In this document: positions 14,653 through 22,718 of the stretch, piece after piece
How the letters are laid out: each line of letters opens with the position of its first letter
Numbering within the stretch: the first letter of the stretch is position 1
Source: Ruminococcus sp.
Lineage (GTDB): Bacteria > Bacillota > Clostridia > Oscillospirales > Ruminococcaceae
NCBI GenBank assembly: GCA_017461395.1
Contig: JAFTYF010000049.1
Location: 1-32,886 of the forward strand
Length of the DNA: 32,886 nucleotides
Direction of reading: 5' to 3'
The notes under the pieces: model-generated
Database searches by the model: none
Seen by the model: the letters and a program-made list of their open reading frames with translations, nothing else
What the model was told of the DNA's origin: nothing
Position numbers and translations under genes: made by a program

Positions 14653-15011
14653 GCCTGTTCCTCCGTTTCCGGTACACTGTCAGCGGCAGGATCTGCATCA
14701 TCATTATCATCTGCTATATCCTTCGGCTTAAAAATAAATGATGTCACAATCGCTGCAAGTATCAGTACTGCTTCGGCAATTCCTACAGCGTAGAAAAGCG
14801 TTTTGCTTTCGGAAAGCCAGATGAGCAGTGAAGCTGGAATTGCAACTGCCATAATGAGCTGAAAAGGCTGTTTTTGTGTAAAAAAGCGATATGCAAAGAA
14901 AACAGCAGCAAGACAGGCGAATATCAAATGCATCTTGAACGGAAACGGAAAAAGCGAAGGATTTTCAATTTCCGCCTGCTGCGTTAATGTAAAAATATCA
15001 AAATAATTCAT
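14649..15011 (-). CDS. Small multi-helix membrane protein, unknown
   Basis: 120 residues. After a polar start (MNYFDIFTLTQQ), three hydrophobic helices can be drawn at about 27-43, 50-66 and 71-92, and the last 27 residues are an acidic tail rich in Asp, Glu and Ala. The ATG at 15011 has TTGGAGTTGTT upstream. It is the first gene after the minus-strand promoter at 15079-15107 and its stop overlaps the dehydrogenase TTG, so it heads the operon that includes proBA. Family not recognised. Confidence 0.7.
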   Translation of the reverse strand: MNYFDIFTLTQQAEIENPSLFPFPFKMHLIFACLAAVFFAYRFFTQKQPFQLIMAVAIPASLLIWLSESKTLFYAVGIAEAVLILAAIVTSFIFKPKDIADDNDDADPAADSVPETEEQA

Positions 15012-15078
15012 AACAACTCCAATCTGCCGTCCGTCATCCGGAACAGCGTATTTATTCTAGTTTAAACATACTCTTTAT

Positions 15079-15107
15079 ATTATAGCATACTTTTTGCAGG
15101 AATTCAA
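15079..15107 (-). promoter_or_regulatory. Sigma-A-type promoter for the operon 15011-9635
   Basis: On the minus strand TTGAAT (15102-15107) and TATAAT (15079-15084) are 17 bases apart, 68 bases before the start codon at 15011. It is probably the promoter for the whole proBA operon. Confidence 0.75.
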
Positions 15108-15230
15108 CCAATTTTTTCAAAAAATTGCGTCTGTACACAATAATCTCATATTTAATATTAAAAAAAGATTATCCCACATATCGAATCAAAAAAATAATAT
15201 TATTTTTCAGTAAAAAAGCACTATTTTTCA
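15108..15230. other. AT-rich intergenic stretch between divergent promoters
   Basis: Between the minus-strand promoter (15079-15107) and the plus-strand one (15231-15259) lies very AT-rich sequence with A- and T-tracts (for example AAAAAAGATTATCCC near 15160). I see no ORF, strong hairpin or RNA gene. It may hold regulator sites that cannot be recognised by eye. Confidence 0.5.
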
Positions 15231-15259
15231 TTGTTTTTTATGAATAAATACTGTATAAT
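15231..15259 (+). promoter_or_regulatory. Sigma-A-type promoter for the pectate lyase gene
   Basis: TTGTTT (15231-15236) and TATAAT (15254-15259) with 17-base spacing, followed by GGAGGA (15281-15286) and the ATG at 15293, so the leader is short. Confidence 0.75.
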
Positions 15260-15292
15260 ATTATTACTGATTACAAGATCGGAGGATATTAA

Positions 15293-17830
15293 ATGAATCG
15301 TAAATTCAAAAAAATCACCGCATTTCTTACCGGAATCCTTACCATAATATCGTGTGCAGATATTGCTCCGGAAAAAAATGCTTCTATCCCTGTTACAGCT
15401 GACGCTGCTTCATCCAATATTCCAGCCTTTCCGGGTGCTGTTGGCGGTGGAAAATATGCTACCGGCGGCAGAGGCGGCGAAGTATATCACGTTACCAACC
15501 TCAACGACAGCGGTGCCGGCTCTTTCCGTGATGCCGTAAGCAAATCAAACAGAATCGTAGTTTTCGATGTCAGCGGAACTATAGAGCTGAAAAGCAATAT
15601 ACTCTGCCAAAGTAATATCACTATCGCCGGACAGACTGCTCCTGGAGGTTCCGGAATCACCCTGAAAAACTATAAAATGGGTATGGCTGGAGACAACATC
15701 ATCTGCCGTTACATAAGTTCCCGTCCCGGTCCGGATGCAGCAACAAGCTCAGGAAATGACGCATGGGGCGGTGCAAATGGCTCTAATTCCATTATTGACC
15801 ACTGCTCAATGGGCTGGACTACCGACGAACAATGGGGACTTTACTCCAATAACATGAACTACACTGTTCAGTATTCTGTTATCGGTCCTGCCGATTCATG
15901 GGGCGGTCATAAAAAAGGTCTTCATGGCTTCGGTCTTATGATGGGCAAGGGTAATCTTTCCTTTGACCACAACCTTATAATCCACAACGTTTCAAGAAAT
16001 TTCCGAGGCAAGATTCCGGGTACATACACCGCTGATTTCGCTAACAATATTATTTACGACTGGGGATATCAGACTGCTTATGGAACTATCGGTCATCTGA
16101 ACTACGTCAACAATACCCTCAAAGCAGGAAACTCTACTTCCGGCGGATATCACTGGGTAAACGTTGACAGCACAACAAGTCCGCAGAATTTCAAAATCTA
16201 CTGCGACGGAAATCAGATGATCAACAAGGACGGCACGATTAATCCTATCACAAACGACAACTGGTCGGGAATCAAGGTAAAGGATTCAATCGGCATTACC
16301 AAGGATGATCTTTACTCGGCAGCACCATTCCAGACTATCATTAACGGAGAAAATGTCTCAACTGTTGCCGGTGCCGAAAGCGCCGCTGCTTCCTACGAGC
16401 ACGTTGTTAATTTCGCCGGAAATGGTATTGCTCCTGAAAAAAGAACAGCAATAGACCAGCAGTGCGCTTACGAAACTATAAACGGAACGGGTTCATGCAG
16501 CGGAACTGCCGCATATGACGCTACAGAAACAAAGCTCGACACATACAACATCAAATGCGGAGTAACTTATACTTATCCGTCTGCTGTCCTCAAAAAGGAA
16601 ATTATCGACACGGACAACGACGGAATGCCCGATGAATGGGAAGAATCAAGAGGTCTTGATCCTAACGATCCTGCCGATACAAATGGTGATTACTGCGGTA
16701 ATGGATATACCAATATCGAGTATTACATCAACGACCTCACTGTTAATTCCTTCCCCGAAGGCGTTGTTGAACTTTCACCCACAAATGATATTCCACCTGT
16801 TCCGCCTATTTCAGCCTTTGAAACTATTGAAGCTGAGAATTTCTCGGATCAGGAGGGTATTGTCGCTGAGGAACTTGCCTCCGGCGGCATGAACATCGGT
16901 TTCATTGAAAACGGAGACTATGCTGCATATCGTTCTGTTGATTTCGGCAACGGTGCGAAATCACTTACCGCCCGTATTTCCGGAAATCCCGCAAAAATCG
17001 AGCTTCATCTTGATAATATAAGCGATACTCCGGCGGCTGTCGTTGATTTTAAAGGTACTTCCGGATTCACCGACTATCAGGACATCTCATTCAACATAAA
17101 CAAAATTTCCGGAACTCATCGACTGTACCTGAAATTTACCGGCGGCGAGGGATATCTTCTTAACATGGACAGCTTTGTTTTCGGCAAGGATGCAATTCCG
17201 CTCAGCAGAATGCTTTTCAAGGACGTCTTTATCAGCGATACTGCGTTCCCCGATAAATGGAATATAGGTACAGGTCCGCAAATCTACGGCGACCGTGATT
17301 TCACAATAACGCATCTTCCGAAAAATGCAGACGGCTGTGAAATTCTTATGACCGCCTGTGACGCAAAAGGAACTACCGGCGATACTGCTGTATTTACTGC
17401 TGGCGATGACATTGATCTTATGATTGCTCTCGACAACAGAGTGGAAGTCGTTCCTGAATGGCTTTCCGGATACGAAAAACTTCCGGCTGATACATATATC
17501 ACTTCCTCAAACGATGTGACATATGATGTGTATATGCGCAAGGTCAAAGAGGGCGAAAAAATTACTCTCGGAAGCAACGGTCAGACCTATATGTGCGTTA
17601 ATTTCTTTGCTCTTGCAGTTCCGTCAGCATGGTATTCAAAGCCTGTAAAGGGCGATATCAACGGCTCCGGTGCTGTTGACACTGGTGATCTTGTACTTCT
17701 TCAGAAGTATCTCCTCAATACCGGAAGGCTTACTATTGCACAGGCAGAATCTGCTGATCTTGACAGTGACGGTATTATTGACGTGTTTGATAATGTTCTC
17801 ATGAGACGTGCACTTCTCTCGCAGAAATAA
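15293..17830 (+). CDS. Secreted modular pectate lyase (PL1-like) with CBM6-like module and C-terminal dockerin
   Basis: 845 residues. A signal sequence (1 to about 38) is followed by a PL1-type beta-helix (about 42-430: PAFPGAVGGGKYATGGRGG, TIAGQTAPGG, DHCSMGWTTDEQWGLYS, SRNFRGKIPGTYTADFANN), expected to cleave polygalacturonate by beta-elimination. Next are a Ca-loop linker (DTDNDGMPDEWE, near 440), a CBM6-like carbohydrate-binding module (about 509-632, FETIEAENFS to LNMDSFVFG), an unassigned beta-rich module (about 636-781), and a type I dockerin (about 786-845) with two duplicated Ca-binding segments, DINGSGAVDTGDLVLLQKYL and DLDSDGIIDVFDNVLMRRAL. The dockerin implies attachment to a cohesin scaffold, as in cellulosomal ruminococci. 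Pectate lyase versus another PL1 pectin specificity cannot be settled from sequence. Monocistronic, with its own promoter and terminator. Confidence 0.9.
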   Translation: MNRKFKKITAFLTGILTIISCADIAPEKNASIPVTADAASSNIPAFPGAVGGGKYATGGRGGEVYHVTNLNDSGAGSFRDAVSKSNRIVVFDVSGTIELKSNILCQSNITIAGQTAPGGSGITLKNYKMGMAGDNIICRYISSRPGPDAATSSGNDAWGGANGSNSIIDHCSMGWTTDEQWGLYSNNMNYTVQYSVIGPADSWGGHKKGLHGFGLMMGKGNLSFDHNLIIHNVSRNFRGKIPGTYTADFANNIIYDWGYQTAYGTIGHLNYVNNTLKAGNSTSGGYHWVNVDSTTSPQNFKIYCDGNQMINKDGTINPITNDNWSGIKVKDSIGITKDDLYSAAPFQTIINGENVSTVAGAESAAASYEHVVNFAGNGIAPEKRTAIDQQCAYETINGTGSCSGTAAYDATETKLDTYNIKCGVTYTYPSAVLKKEIIDTDNDGMPDEWEESRGLDPNDPADTNGDYCGNGYTNIEYYINDLTVNSFPEGVVELSPTNDIPPVPPISAFETIEAENFSDQEGIVAEELASGGMNIGFIENGDYAAYRSVDFGNGAKSLTARISGNPAKIELHLDNISDTPAAVVDFKGTSGFTDYQDISFNINKISGTHRLYLKFTGGEGYLLNMDSFVFGKDAIPLSRMLFKDVFISDTAFPDKWNIGTGPQIYGDRDFTITHLPKNADGCEILMTACDAKGTTGDTAVFTAGDDIDLMIALDNRVEVVPEWLSGYEKLPADTYITSSNDVTYDVYMRKVKEGEKITLGSNGQTYMCVNFFALAVPSAWYSKPVKGDINGSGAVDTGDLVLLQKYLLNTGRLTIAQAESADLDSDGIIDVFDNVLMRRALLSQK

Positions 17831-17838
17831 TAATTAAA

Positions 17839-17870
17839 GCGGCTGTAAAATCCAGCCGCCTTTTATTTTA
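17839..17870. terminator. Bidirectional intrinsic terminator
   Basis: GCGGCTG (17839-17845) and CAGCCGC (17853-17859) form a 7-bp stem, followed by CTTTTATTTTA on the plus strand; on the minus strand the hairpin ends in TTTAATTATTATTT. It separates the convergent pectate lyase and transketolase genes. Confidence 0.8.
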
Positions 17871-18818
17871 CTTCTTAAGCTTCATTGCTTCTTTGACCGT
17901 AGCAACGATATTCTCAGCAGAAAGTCCAAACTCCTTAAGGAGATCAACTGCAGGTCCTGAATGACCAAATTCATCGTTTACGCCGATCTTCACAACGGGG
18001 ACAGGACACATTTCTGTAACTGTTTCAGCAACAGCAGAGCCAAGTCCGCCGATAACGCTGTGTTCTTCAGCAGTAACGATAAGTCCTGTTTTCTCTGCAC
18101 ACTGAGCGATAAGTTCCTTATCAAGAGGCTTGATAGTATGGATATTCACTACCTGAGCTGAGATTCCGTCTGCTTCAAGAGTTTTTGCAGCTTCAACTGC
18201 TTCATTTACCATGAGTCCTGTAGCAACGATAGTTACATCAGTTCCCTCACGGAGAACAACACCCTTGCCAAGCTCGAATTTATATGTCTCGCTGTCATTG
18301 ATCACCGAAACTGCAAGACGTCCGAAACGCATATACACCGGACCATTGAAATCAAGTGCAGCCTTTACCGCAGCCTTAGCTTCAACATCATCACAGGGGT
18401 TGATAATTGTCATTCCGGGAATTGTTCTCATAAGAGCAATATCCTCATTGCACTGATGTGTTGCACCGTCCTCACCGACAGAAATTCCGGCATGAGTTGC
18501 ACCGATTTTTACGTTGAGGTGAGGATATCCGATTGAGTTTCTTACGATTTCATAAGCTCTGCCAGCCGCAAACATTGCGAATGTACTTGCAAACGGAATT
18601 TTTCCGCAAGCTGCAAGACCAGCTGCAACGCCCATCATATTTGCTTCAGCGATTCCGCAGTCGAAAAAACGCGCCGGACAAGCCTTCTTGAAAATACCTG
18701 TTTTTGTAGCTGCTGCAAGATCAGCGTCAAGAACTACGAGATCCTTGTATTCATCTGCAAGATCACGAAGAGCCTCGCCATAGCTCTCTCTTGTTGCCTT
18801 TTTAATTACATCTGCCAT
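17868..18818 (-). CDS. Transketolase, C-terminal subunit
   Basis: 316 residues covering the pyrimidine-binding and C-terminal domains of transketolase. FFDCGIAEANMMGVAAGLA carries the Glu expected to contact the cofactor pyrimidine ring; GEDGATHQCNEDIALMRTIPGMTIINP is typical, and TAEEHSVIGGLGSAVAE belongs to the C-terminal domain. With the separate N-terminal subunit it should form the thiamine-diphosphate enzyme of the non-oxidative pentose phosphate pathway, moving two-carbon units between sugar phosphates. Start ATG at 18818 with TTGGAGGGCTGAGATC; four bases separate it from the N-subunit stop, so translation is coupled. Split transketolases are known in archaea and many Firmicutes. Confidence 0.93.
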   Translation of the reverse strand: MADVIKKATRESYGEALRDLADEYKDLVVLDADLAAATKTGIFKKACPARFFDCGIAEANMMGVAAGLAACGKIPFASTFAMFAAGRAYEIVRNSIGYPHLNVKIGATHAGISVGEDGATHQCNEDIALMRTIPGMTIINPCDDVEAKAAVKAALDFNGPVYMRFGRLAVSVINDSETYKFELGKGVVLREGTDVTIVATGLMVNEAVEAAKTLEADGISAQVVNIHTIKPLDKELIAQCAEKTGLIVTAEEHSVIGGLGSAVAETVTEMCPVPVVKIGVNDEFGHSGPAVDLLKEFGLSAENIVATVKEAMKLKK

Positions 18819-18822
18819 GATC

Positions 18823-19662
18823 TCAGCCCTCCAATTCCTTTAACTGTGCGTTAAGCTCTGCCATTGCCTGATCGTACTGCTCCTTGTTGGGAGCTGTTCC
18901 GTGCCAGCTTACCTGATTTTCCATGAATGAAACGCCCTTGCCCTTGACGCTCTTCTGAATAATAGCAACAGGCTTGTCTGTTACAGATTCAGCTTCTGTG
19001 AAAGCTCTGTCGATATCATCGAAATCATGAGCATCCATAGTGATAACGTGCCAGCCGAATGCAGCAAATTTATCTGTAATAGGCTCCGGTGAGCATACCT
19101 CTGTGATAGCTCCGTCGATCTGGAGACCATTGTTGTCAACGATAGCAACAAGGTTTGTAAGCTTATAGTGAGCAGCAAACATAGCTGCTTCCCATACCTG
19201 ACCTTCCTCAATTTCGCCGTCGCCGAGAATTGTATATACCTTATAGGAGCTTCCGTCAAGCTTTCCGGCAAGAGCCATTCCGCAAGCAGCAGAAATCCCC
19301 TGTCCGAGCGAGCCGCTGGACATATCTACTCCGGGAATGTGAATGCAGGGATGTCCCTGAAGCATTGCACCTATGTGACGGAGGGATTTAAGCTCGTCTG
19401 CTGAGAAATATCCCTTCTGTGCCAGAACAGAATAAAGAGCCGGCGCTGTATGTCCCTTTGAGAGCACAAGACGGTCTCTGCCTGTATCATCCGGATTTGC
19501 CGGATCTACATTCATTTTGTTAAAATACAGGTATGTCAGAGTATCGCTGATAGAAAGAGAGCCGCCGGGATGACCGGACTTTGCATTGTAAGTCCCCTCA
19601 ATAACGCCCATTCTGACATTGCAGGCAATCTTCTGCAAATTCTTTTTTGTAGATGCGTCCAT
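18823..19662 (-). CDS. Transketolase, N-terminal subunit
   Basis: 279 residues: the diphosphate-binding domain of transketolase. Motifs: SGHPGGSLSISDTLTYLYF, DRLVLSKGHTAPALYS, GSLGQGISAACGMALA, and the TPP/Mg signature GDGEIEEGQVWEAAMFA ending in IVDNNGLQIDG. It needs the neighbouring C-terminal subunit to form an active site. The start is placed at the ATG at 19662, which has GGAGG eight bases upstream; the in-frame ATG at 19674 overlaps this site. The Xre-type gene ends 23 bases upstream, so all three genes are probably one transcript. Confidence 0.93.
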   Translation of the reverse strand: MDASTKKNLQKIACNVRMGVIEGTYNAKSGHPGGSLSISDTLTYLYFNKMNVDPANPDDTGRDRLVLSKGHTAPALYSVLAQKGYFSADELKSLRHIGAMLQGHPCIHIPGVDMSSGSLGQGISAACGMALAGKLDGSSYKVYTILGDGEIEEGQVWEAAMFAAHYKLTNLVAIVDNNGLQIDGAITEVCSPEPITDKFAAFGWHVITMDAHDFDDIDRAFTEAESVTDKPVAIIQKSVKGKGVSFMENQVSWHGTAPNKEQYDQAMAELNAQLKELEG

Positions 19663-19685
19663 AATAACCTCCATTTTTATTTGCT

Positions 19686-20264
19686 TTATTTTGCTTTTAT
19701 ATCATAAAGTTTTTTATAAATATATTTTCCCCTTTGAAACTTCTTTCCCTCATATTTTGAAGAAAGAACCGAGGATGTTATAAAATCATCGTCAACACAG
19801 ACGAAAAACTGTTTTCCCTCTGATTCAACGAGATAATAAATCTGTCCATAGTTAGCGATGGAATCATATATATTGAGCGTTCCGGCACCTATGATAAAAT
19901 CGGCTACCCATTCCGCTTTAGACATTTTCTTCTGTCTGTGCAGAGCGTATATATGTTCTGCCTTGGGATACTTAGCCGCACAACAGGCGTCTTTGGGATT
20001 CCTTGCGCCATTTCCGGCAGAAAACTTTTCAATGTCTATCTTTTCTCTCAGTTCCTTAACGTCGCACTCCTCGTCGCTGAGAAGATAATCAATGCTCACG
20101 TTGAGAAGTCCGGAAATCGCTTTCATATTTTCAATGTCCGGGAGTCCTTTCCCTGTTTCCCATTTGGTCACAGCCTGTCTTGATACACAAAGTTTTTCTG
20201 CAAGCTGCTCCTGTGTAAGTCCTGCATTCTTTCTTGCTTCTTTAAGTTTTTCTGAAAATGTCAT
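19686..20264 (-). CDS. Xre/Cro-C1-type HTH transcriptional regulator
   Basis: 192 residues. The first 62 are a clear HTH_3 domain: EKLKEARKNAGLTQEQLAEKLCVSRQAVTKWETGKGLPDIENM, followed by NVSIDYLLS. After an acidic linker, residues about 90-192 form a mixed domain (KMSKAEWVADFIIGAGTLNIYDSIANYG, EGKQFFVCVDDDFITSS) that I do not recognise and that may sense a ligand. ATG at 20264 follows TTGGAGGAATTAAT. Its closeness to the transketolase genes suggests cotranscription, and perhaps control of them, but no operator was identified. Confidence 0.88.
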   Translation of the reverse strand: MTFSEKLKEARKNAGLTQEQLAEKLCVSRQAVTKWETGKGLPDIENMKAISGLLNVSIDYLLSDEECDVKELREKIDIEKFSAGNGARNPKDACCAAKYPKAEHIYALHRQKKMSKAEWVADFIIGAGTLNIYDSIANYGQIYYLVESEGKQFFVCVDDDFITSSVLSSKYEGKKFQRGKYIYKKLYDIKAK

Positions 20265-20383
20265 ATTAATTCCTCCAAAAACATAGTACGGTTTCCCCGT
20301 CTGTTTTCAGTTTAATTCGACCACCGAAAAAATGCAAGAATATATATGATAACATCAATGCTACTTTCCGTAGCATGGCTATT

Positions 20384-21220
20384 TCAAGCCTTTTTTGAGC
20401 TTTCACAGCGTCTTATTATTTCCTCGATAAGTTCAGCAACTGCACCCTCATCGCAGGAGTTTTTCAGCACAAGATCAGCTTTGTATTTCACCGATTCCTC
20501 AGCATTTGCCGGACATACTCCGAGATCAGCCTCGCAGATCATTTCGATATCATTATCGAAATCTCCGATTGCCACAAAGATCATGTCCTCCATTCCCGAA
20601 AGTCTGCGGTACTCCCTCAGAGCCGCCCCTTTGCTTACGCCCTTGGGAAGCATTTCAAGGAAAATCTCGGACGATCTGATAAAATCAAAATCTCTGTCAA
20701 AGCCCCTCTGCCTGATGAGCACTTCAAGAAATGGAATATCCTCAGGTGCAAGAGCAAAAAGTACTTTAAGCCAACCGTCGTCCTCAATTTCTGGAAGTTC
20801 CTTATAATAAGGAACGATATTGCACAGCTTTGTATGAAGCTGCTGATATTCAGTATTGCTGAATACATATGTACCGTCAGTTTTCAGCACTTCTCCGCCG
20901 ATATCGGGAATCATGCCCATGATTTCAAGTGCAGCGGATTTTGCCTTATCCGGCAGCGGATGCGTATACAGCGTTTCTCCTGTCGCATAATTGTGTATAG
21001 CCGCCCCGTTGTACATAATTACCGGCATTTTCAGTTCGAGAAGCCGTGTGTACTGTTCAAACGACTGTATCGTTCTTCCTGTGGCTACAGTGAATTTTCC
21101 GCCTAAAGACATAAATTTCTCAATTGCAGCCCTGTCACGGTCGGTAATCTGCTTTTTTGAAGTGAGAAGCGTTCCGTCCATATCGCTGAGAAGAATTACT
21201 TTACTTATATCGCTGAACAT
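20384..21220 (-). CDS. Cof-type HAD-superfamily phosphatase
   Basis: 278 residues. Haloacid-dehalogenase phosphatase of the Cof (IIB) type. The nucleophile motif is LLSDMDGTLLT with D13 and D15; motif II is VATGRT; the conserved Lys falls in LPKGVSKGAALREY; the Mg-binding motif is AIGDFDNDIEM. The IIB cap lies between about residues 80 and 190. Such enzymes dephosphorylate sugar phosphates, flavin mononucleotide or related metabolites; the substrate cannot be read from sequence. The ATG at 21220 has GAGGAGG at the right distance, and the GTG at 21235 overlaps the rluD stop. It starts 11 bases after rluD and ends the long minus-strand operon; no strong terminator follows. Confidence 0.9.
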   Translation of the reverse strand: MFSDISKVILLSDMDGTLLTSKKQITDRDRAAIEKFMSLGGKFTVATGRTIQSFEQYTRLLELKMPVIMYNGAAIHNYATGETLYTHPLPDKAKSAALEIMGMIPDIGGEVLKTDGTYVFSNTEYQQLHTKLCNIVPYYKELPEIEDDGWLKVLFALAPEDIPFLEVLIRQRGFDRDFDFIRSSEIFLEMLPKGVSKGAALREYRRLSGMEDMIFVAIGDFDNDIEMICEADLGVCPANAEESVKYKADLVLKNSCDEGAVAELIEEIIRRCESSKKA

Positions 21221-21231
21221 CGTATTCCTCC

Positions 21232-22146
21232 TCACATTTTTCCAAGCCTATCAAGTATGCTGCTGAAATAAGCAGGCAGATCACTCGTAAACTCCATATA
21301 ATCACCCGTAGTAGGATGAATAAAGCCTATTTTCCGTGCGTGAAGACACTGTCCGTCAATGCCCTTGTAAGGCTTTCCGTAGACATCATCCCCAAGCACC
21401 GGATGACCCAGATACGCAAGATGCACTCGAATCTGGTGGGTACGTCCTGTTTCAAGCCGCAGACGTACATGAGCATATCCTCCGAACTGGCGCAGTACCT
21501 CGTAGTGAGTAACGGCATTTCTGGAATTCTCAGTCGTTACGCACATCTTTTTGCGGTCAATTTTATGACGACCAATAGGAGCGTCAATCGTACCGGATGT
21601 TTCCTTGAAAAATCCGGCTGCTACTGCTTCATACTCACGGGTGAAGCTGTGTTCTTTTATCTGCTCTGCAAGTTTAAGATGAGATGCGTCATTTTTCGCA
21701 ATGATCAGCAGACCGCTTGTGTTTTTATCGATCCTGTGAACGATTCCCGGACGAATAACACCATTTATTCCGGAAAGACTGTCTCCACAGTGGTGAAGCA
21801 GTGCGTTCACGAGCGTTCCCGTATAGTTTCCATGCGCCGGATGAACTACCATTCCCTTAGGCTTATTCACCACAAGCAGATCGCCGTCCTCATAAACTAT
21901 ATCAAGCGGAATATTTTCCGGAACAGCGTCCATAGGCTGCGGATCCGGAATATTTACAGATATGCCGTCACCGCTGCGAAGCTTGTAATTTTTAGCTGCA
22001 ATTTTTCCGTTGACGGATATCTCTCCGGATTCGCATAACCCTTGTACGGCAGAGCGTGTGAGTTCCGCAATATTGTCCGAAATGTACTTGTCAAGACGAA
22101 TTCCGACATCTTCTGCGGCTGCTGTAAGAGTTATAATTTCACTCAT
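21232..22146 (-). CDS. rluD: 23S rRNA pseudouridine synthase, RluA/RluD family
   Basis: 304 residues. An S4 RNA-binding domain (about 14-70, LDKYISDNIAELTRSAVQ) precedes the RluA-type catalytic domain with HRIDKNTSGLLIIAK, whose D140 is the expected catalytic aspartate, and GRTHQIRVHLAYLGHPVLGDDVYG. Position after lspA matches the ylyB/rluD gene of other Firmicutes; target uridines are presumed to be in helix 69 of 23S rRNA or similar, by family. The ATG at 22146 overlaps the end of lspA by eight bases and has GAGG nine bases upstream; more upstream in-frame ATGs are inside lspA and would add a lysine-rich tail. Confidence 0.92.
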   Translation of the reverse strand: MSEIITLTAAAEDVGIRLDKYISDNIAELTRSAVQGLCESGEISVNGKIAAKNYKLRSGDGISVNIPDPQPMDAVPENIPLDIVYEDGDLLVVNKPKGMVVHPAHGNYTGTLVNALLHHCGDSLSGINGVIRPGIVHRIDKNTSGLLIIAKNDASHLKLAEQIKEHSFTREYEAVAAGFFKETSGTIDAPIGRHKIDRKKMCVTTENSRNAVTHYEVLRQFGGYAHVRLRLETGRTHQIRVHLAYLGHPVLGDDVYGKPYKGIDGQCLHARKIGFIHPTTGDYMEFTSDLPAYFSSILDRLGKM

Positions 22147-22675
22147 CGGCAGCAACCTCTTTCGTTTCTGTTTTTTCTGCTTTAAGCTTTTTTTCGATCT
22201 TAGGATCAATAAATATTGCATAGACAAGAATCATAACAAAAGCGAAAGTTACACAGATATCCGCAAAATTAAAAATTGCGAACTTAAATAGTTTCAGCTC
22301 AAACATATCAACTACATAGCCGAAGCGTATGCGGTCAATCAGATTTCCGATTCCTCCTGCAACAAACAGCGCAATCGCAGTACTAAGAAGCTTTGAACGC
22401 TTTATATAGCGGAAAAGCACGAATATTCCGGCAAGTATCACAAGAGATGTGAAGCCTACAAGAAACCATCGCTGTCCCGCCATGCTTCCGAAAATCGCAC
22501 CTCTGTTTTCAAGATAAGTCAGGTCGAAAATCTCAAAATCACCAAAATGTATGAAGTCCATGCTTCCGACCGGTTCAAGGGATTTCACTGCCCACAGCTT
22601 GATAAGCTGATCGGCTGCGATAAGAATTATTATCATTGCAACAAGCAGTATAGCCACAAAAATTTGTCCTTTCAT
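22139..22675 (-). CDS. lspA: Lipoprotein signal peptidase (signal peptidase II)
   Basis: 178 residues, four membrane helices. It removes signal peptides from prolipoproteins after lipidation; the lipoprotein encoded at 946-1611 is a likely substrate. Family motifs are DQLIKLWAV near 22-30, NRGAIFGS, GGIGNLIDRIRFGYVVDMF and FNFADICV; D123 and D139 are the expected catalytic pair. A Lys/Glu-rich tail follows the last helix. The ATG at 22675 lacks a good ribosome site, whereas the in-frame GTG at 22657 has AAAGGA nine bases upstream, so the real start may be six residues later. The gene ends overlapping rluD. Confidence 0.93.
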   Translation of the reverse strand: MKGQIFVAILLVAMIIILIAADQLIKLWAVKSLEPVGSMDFIHFGDFEIFDLTYLENRGAIFGSMAGQRWFLVGFTSLVILAGIFVLFRYIKRSKLLSTAIALFVAGGIGNLIDRIRFGYVVDMFELKLFKFAIFNFADICVTFAFVMILVYAIFIDPKIEKKLKAEKTETKEVAADE

Positions 22676-22680
22676 GCAAC

Positions 22681-22706
22681 TGCCTGCCGCCGTATGACAG
22701 CAGGCA
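22681..22706 (-). repeat. Hairpin between ileS and lspA
   Basis: TGCCTGC and GCAGGCA (7 bp, extendable by two pairs including a G-U) enclose an 8-base loop, five bases before the annotated lspA ATG and in the 43-base gap after ileS. No T-run follows, so it is not a normal terminator; it may affect processing or translation. Confidence 0.5.
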
Positions 22707-22718
22707 ATATAATCCTAA

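Noticed and set aside
20281-20340. Possible promoter for the Xre-type regulator (TTGCAT-17-TAAACT, or TACTAT nearer the gene)
   Set aside because: Both candidates match the consensus poorly, so none was listed.
20358-20396. Candidate terminators after the HAD phosphatase gene (ATGCTAC/GTAGCAT hairpin; GGCT/AGCC with a T-run)
   Set aside because: The 7-bp hairpin lacks a T-run on the minus strand, and the short 4-bp one has the T-run on the plus strand, where no gene ends.
21316-22038. 240-codon plus-strand ORF opposite rluD
   Set aside because: Antisense shadow of a clear pseudouridine synthase gene with no start signal or family.
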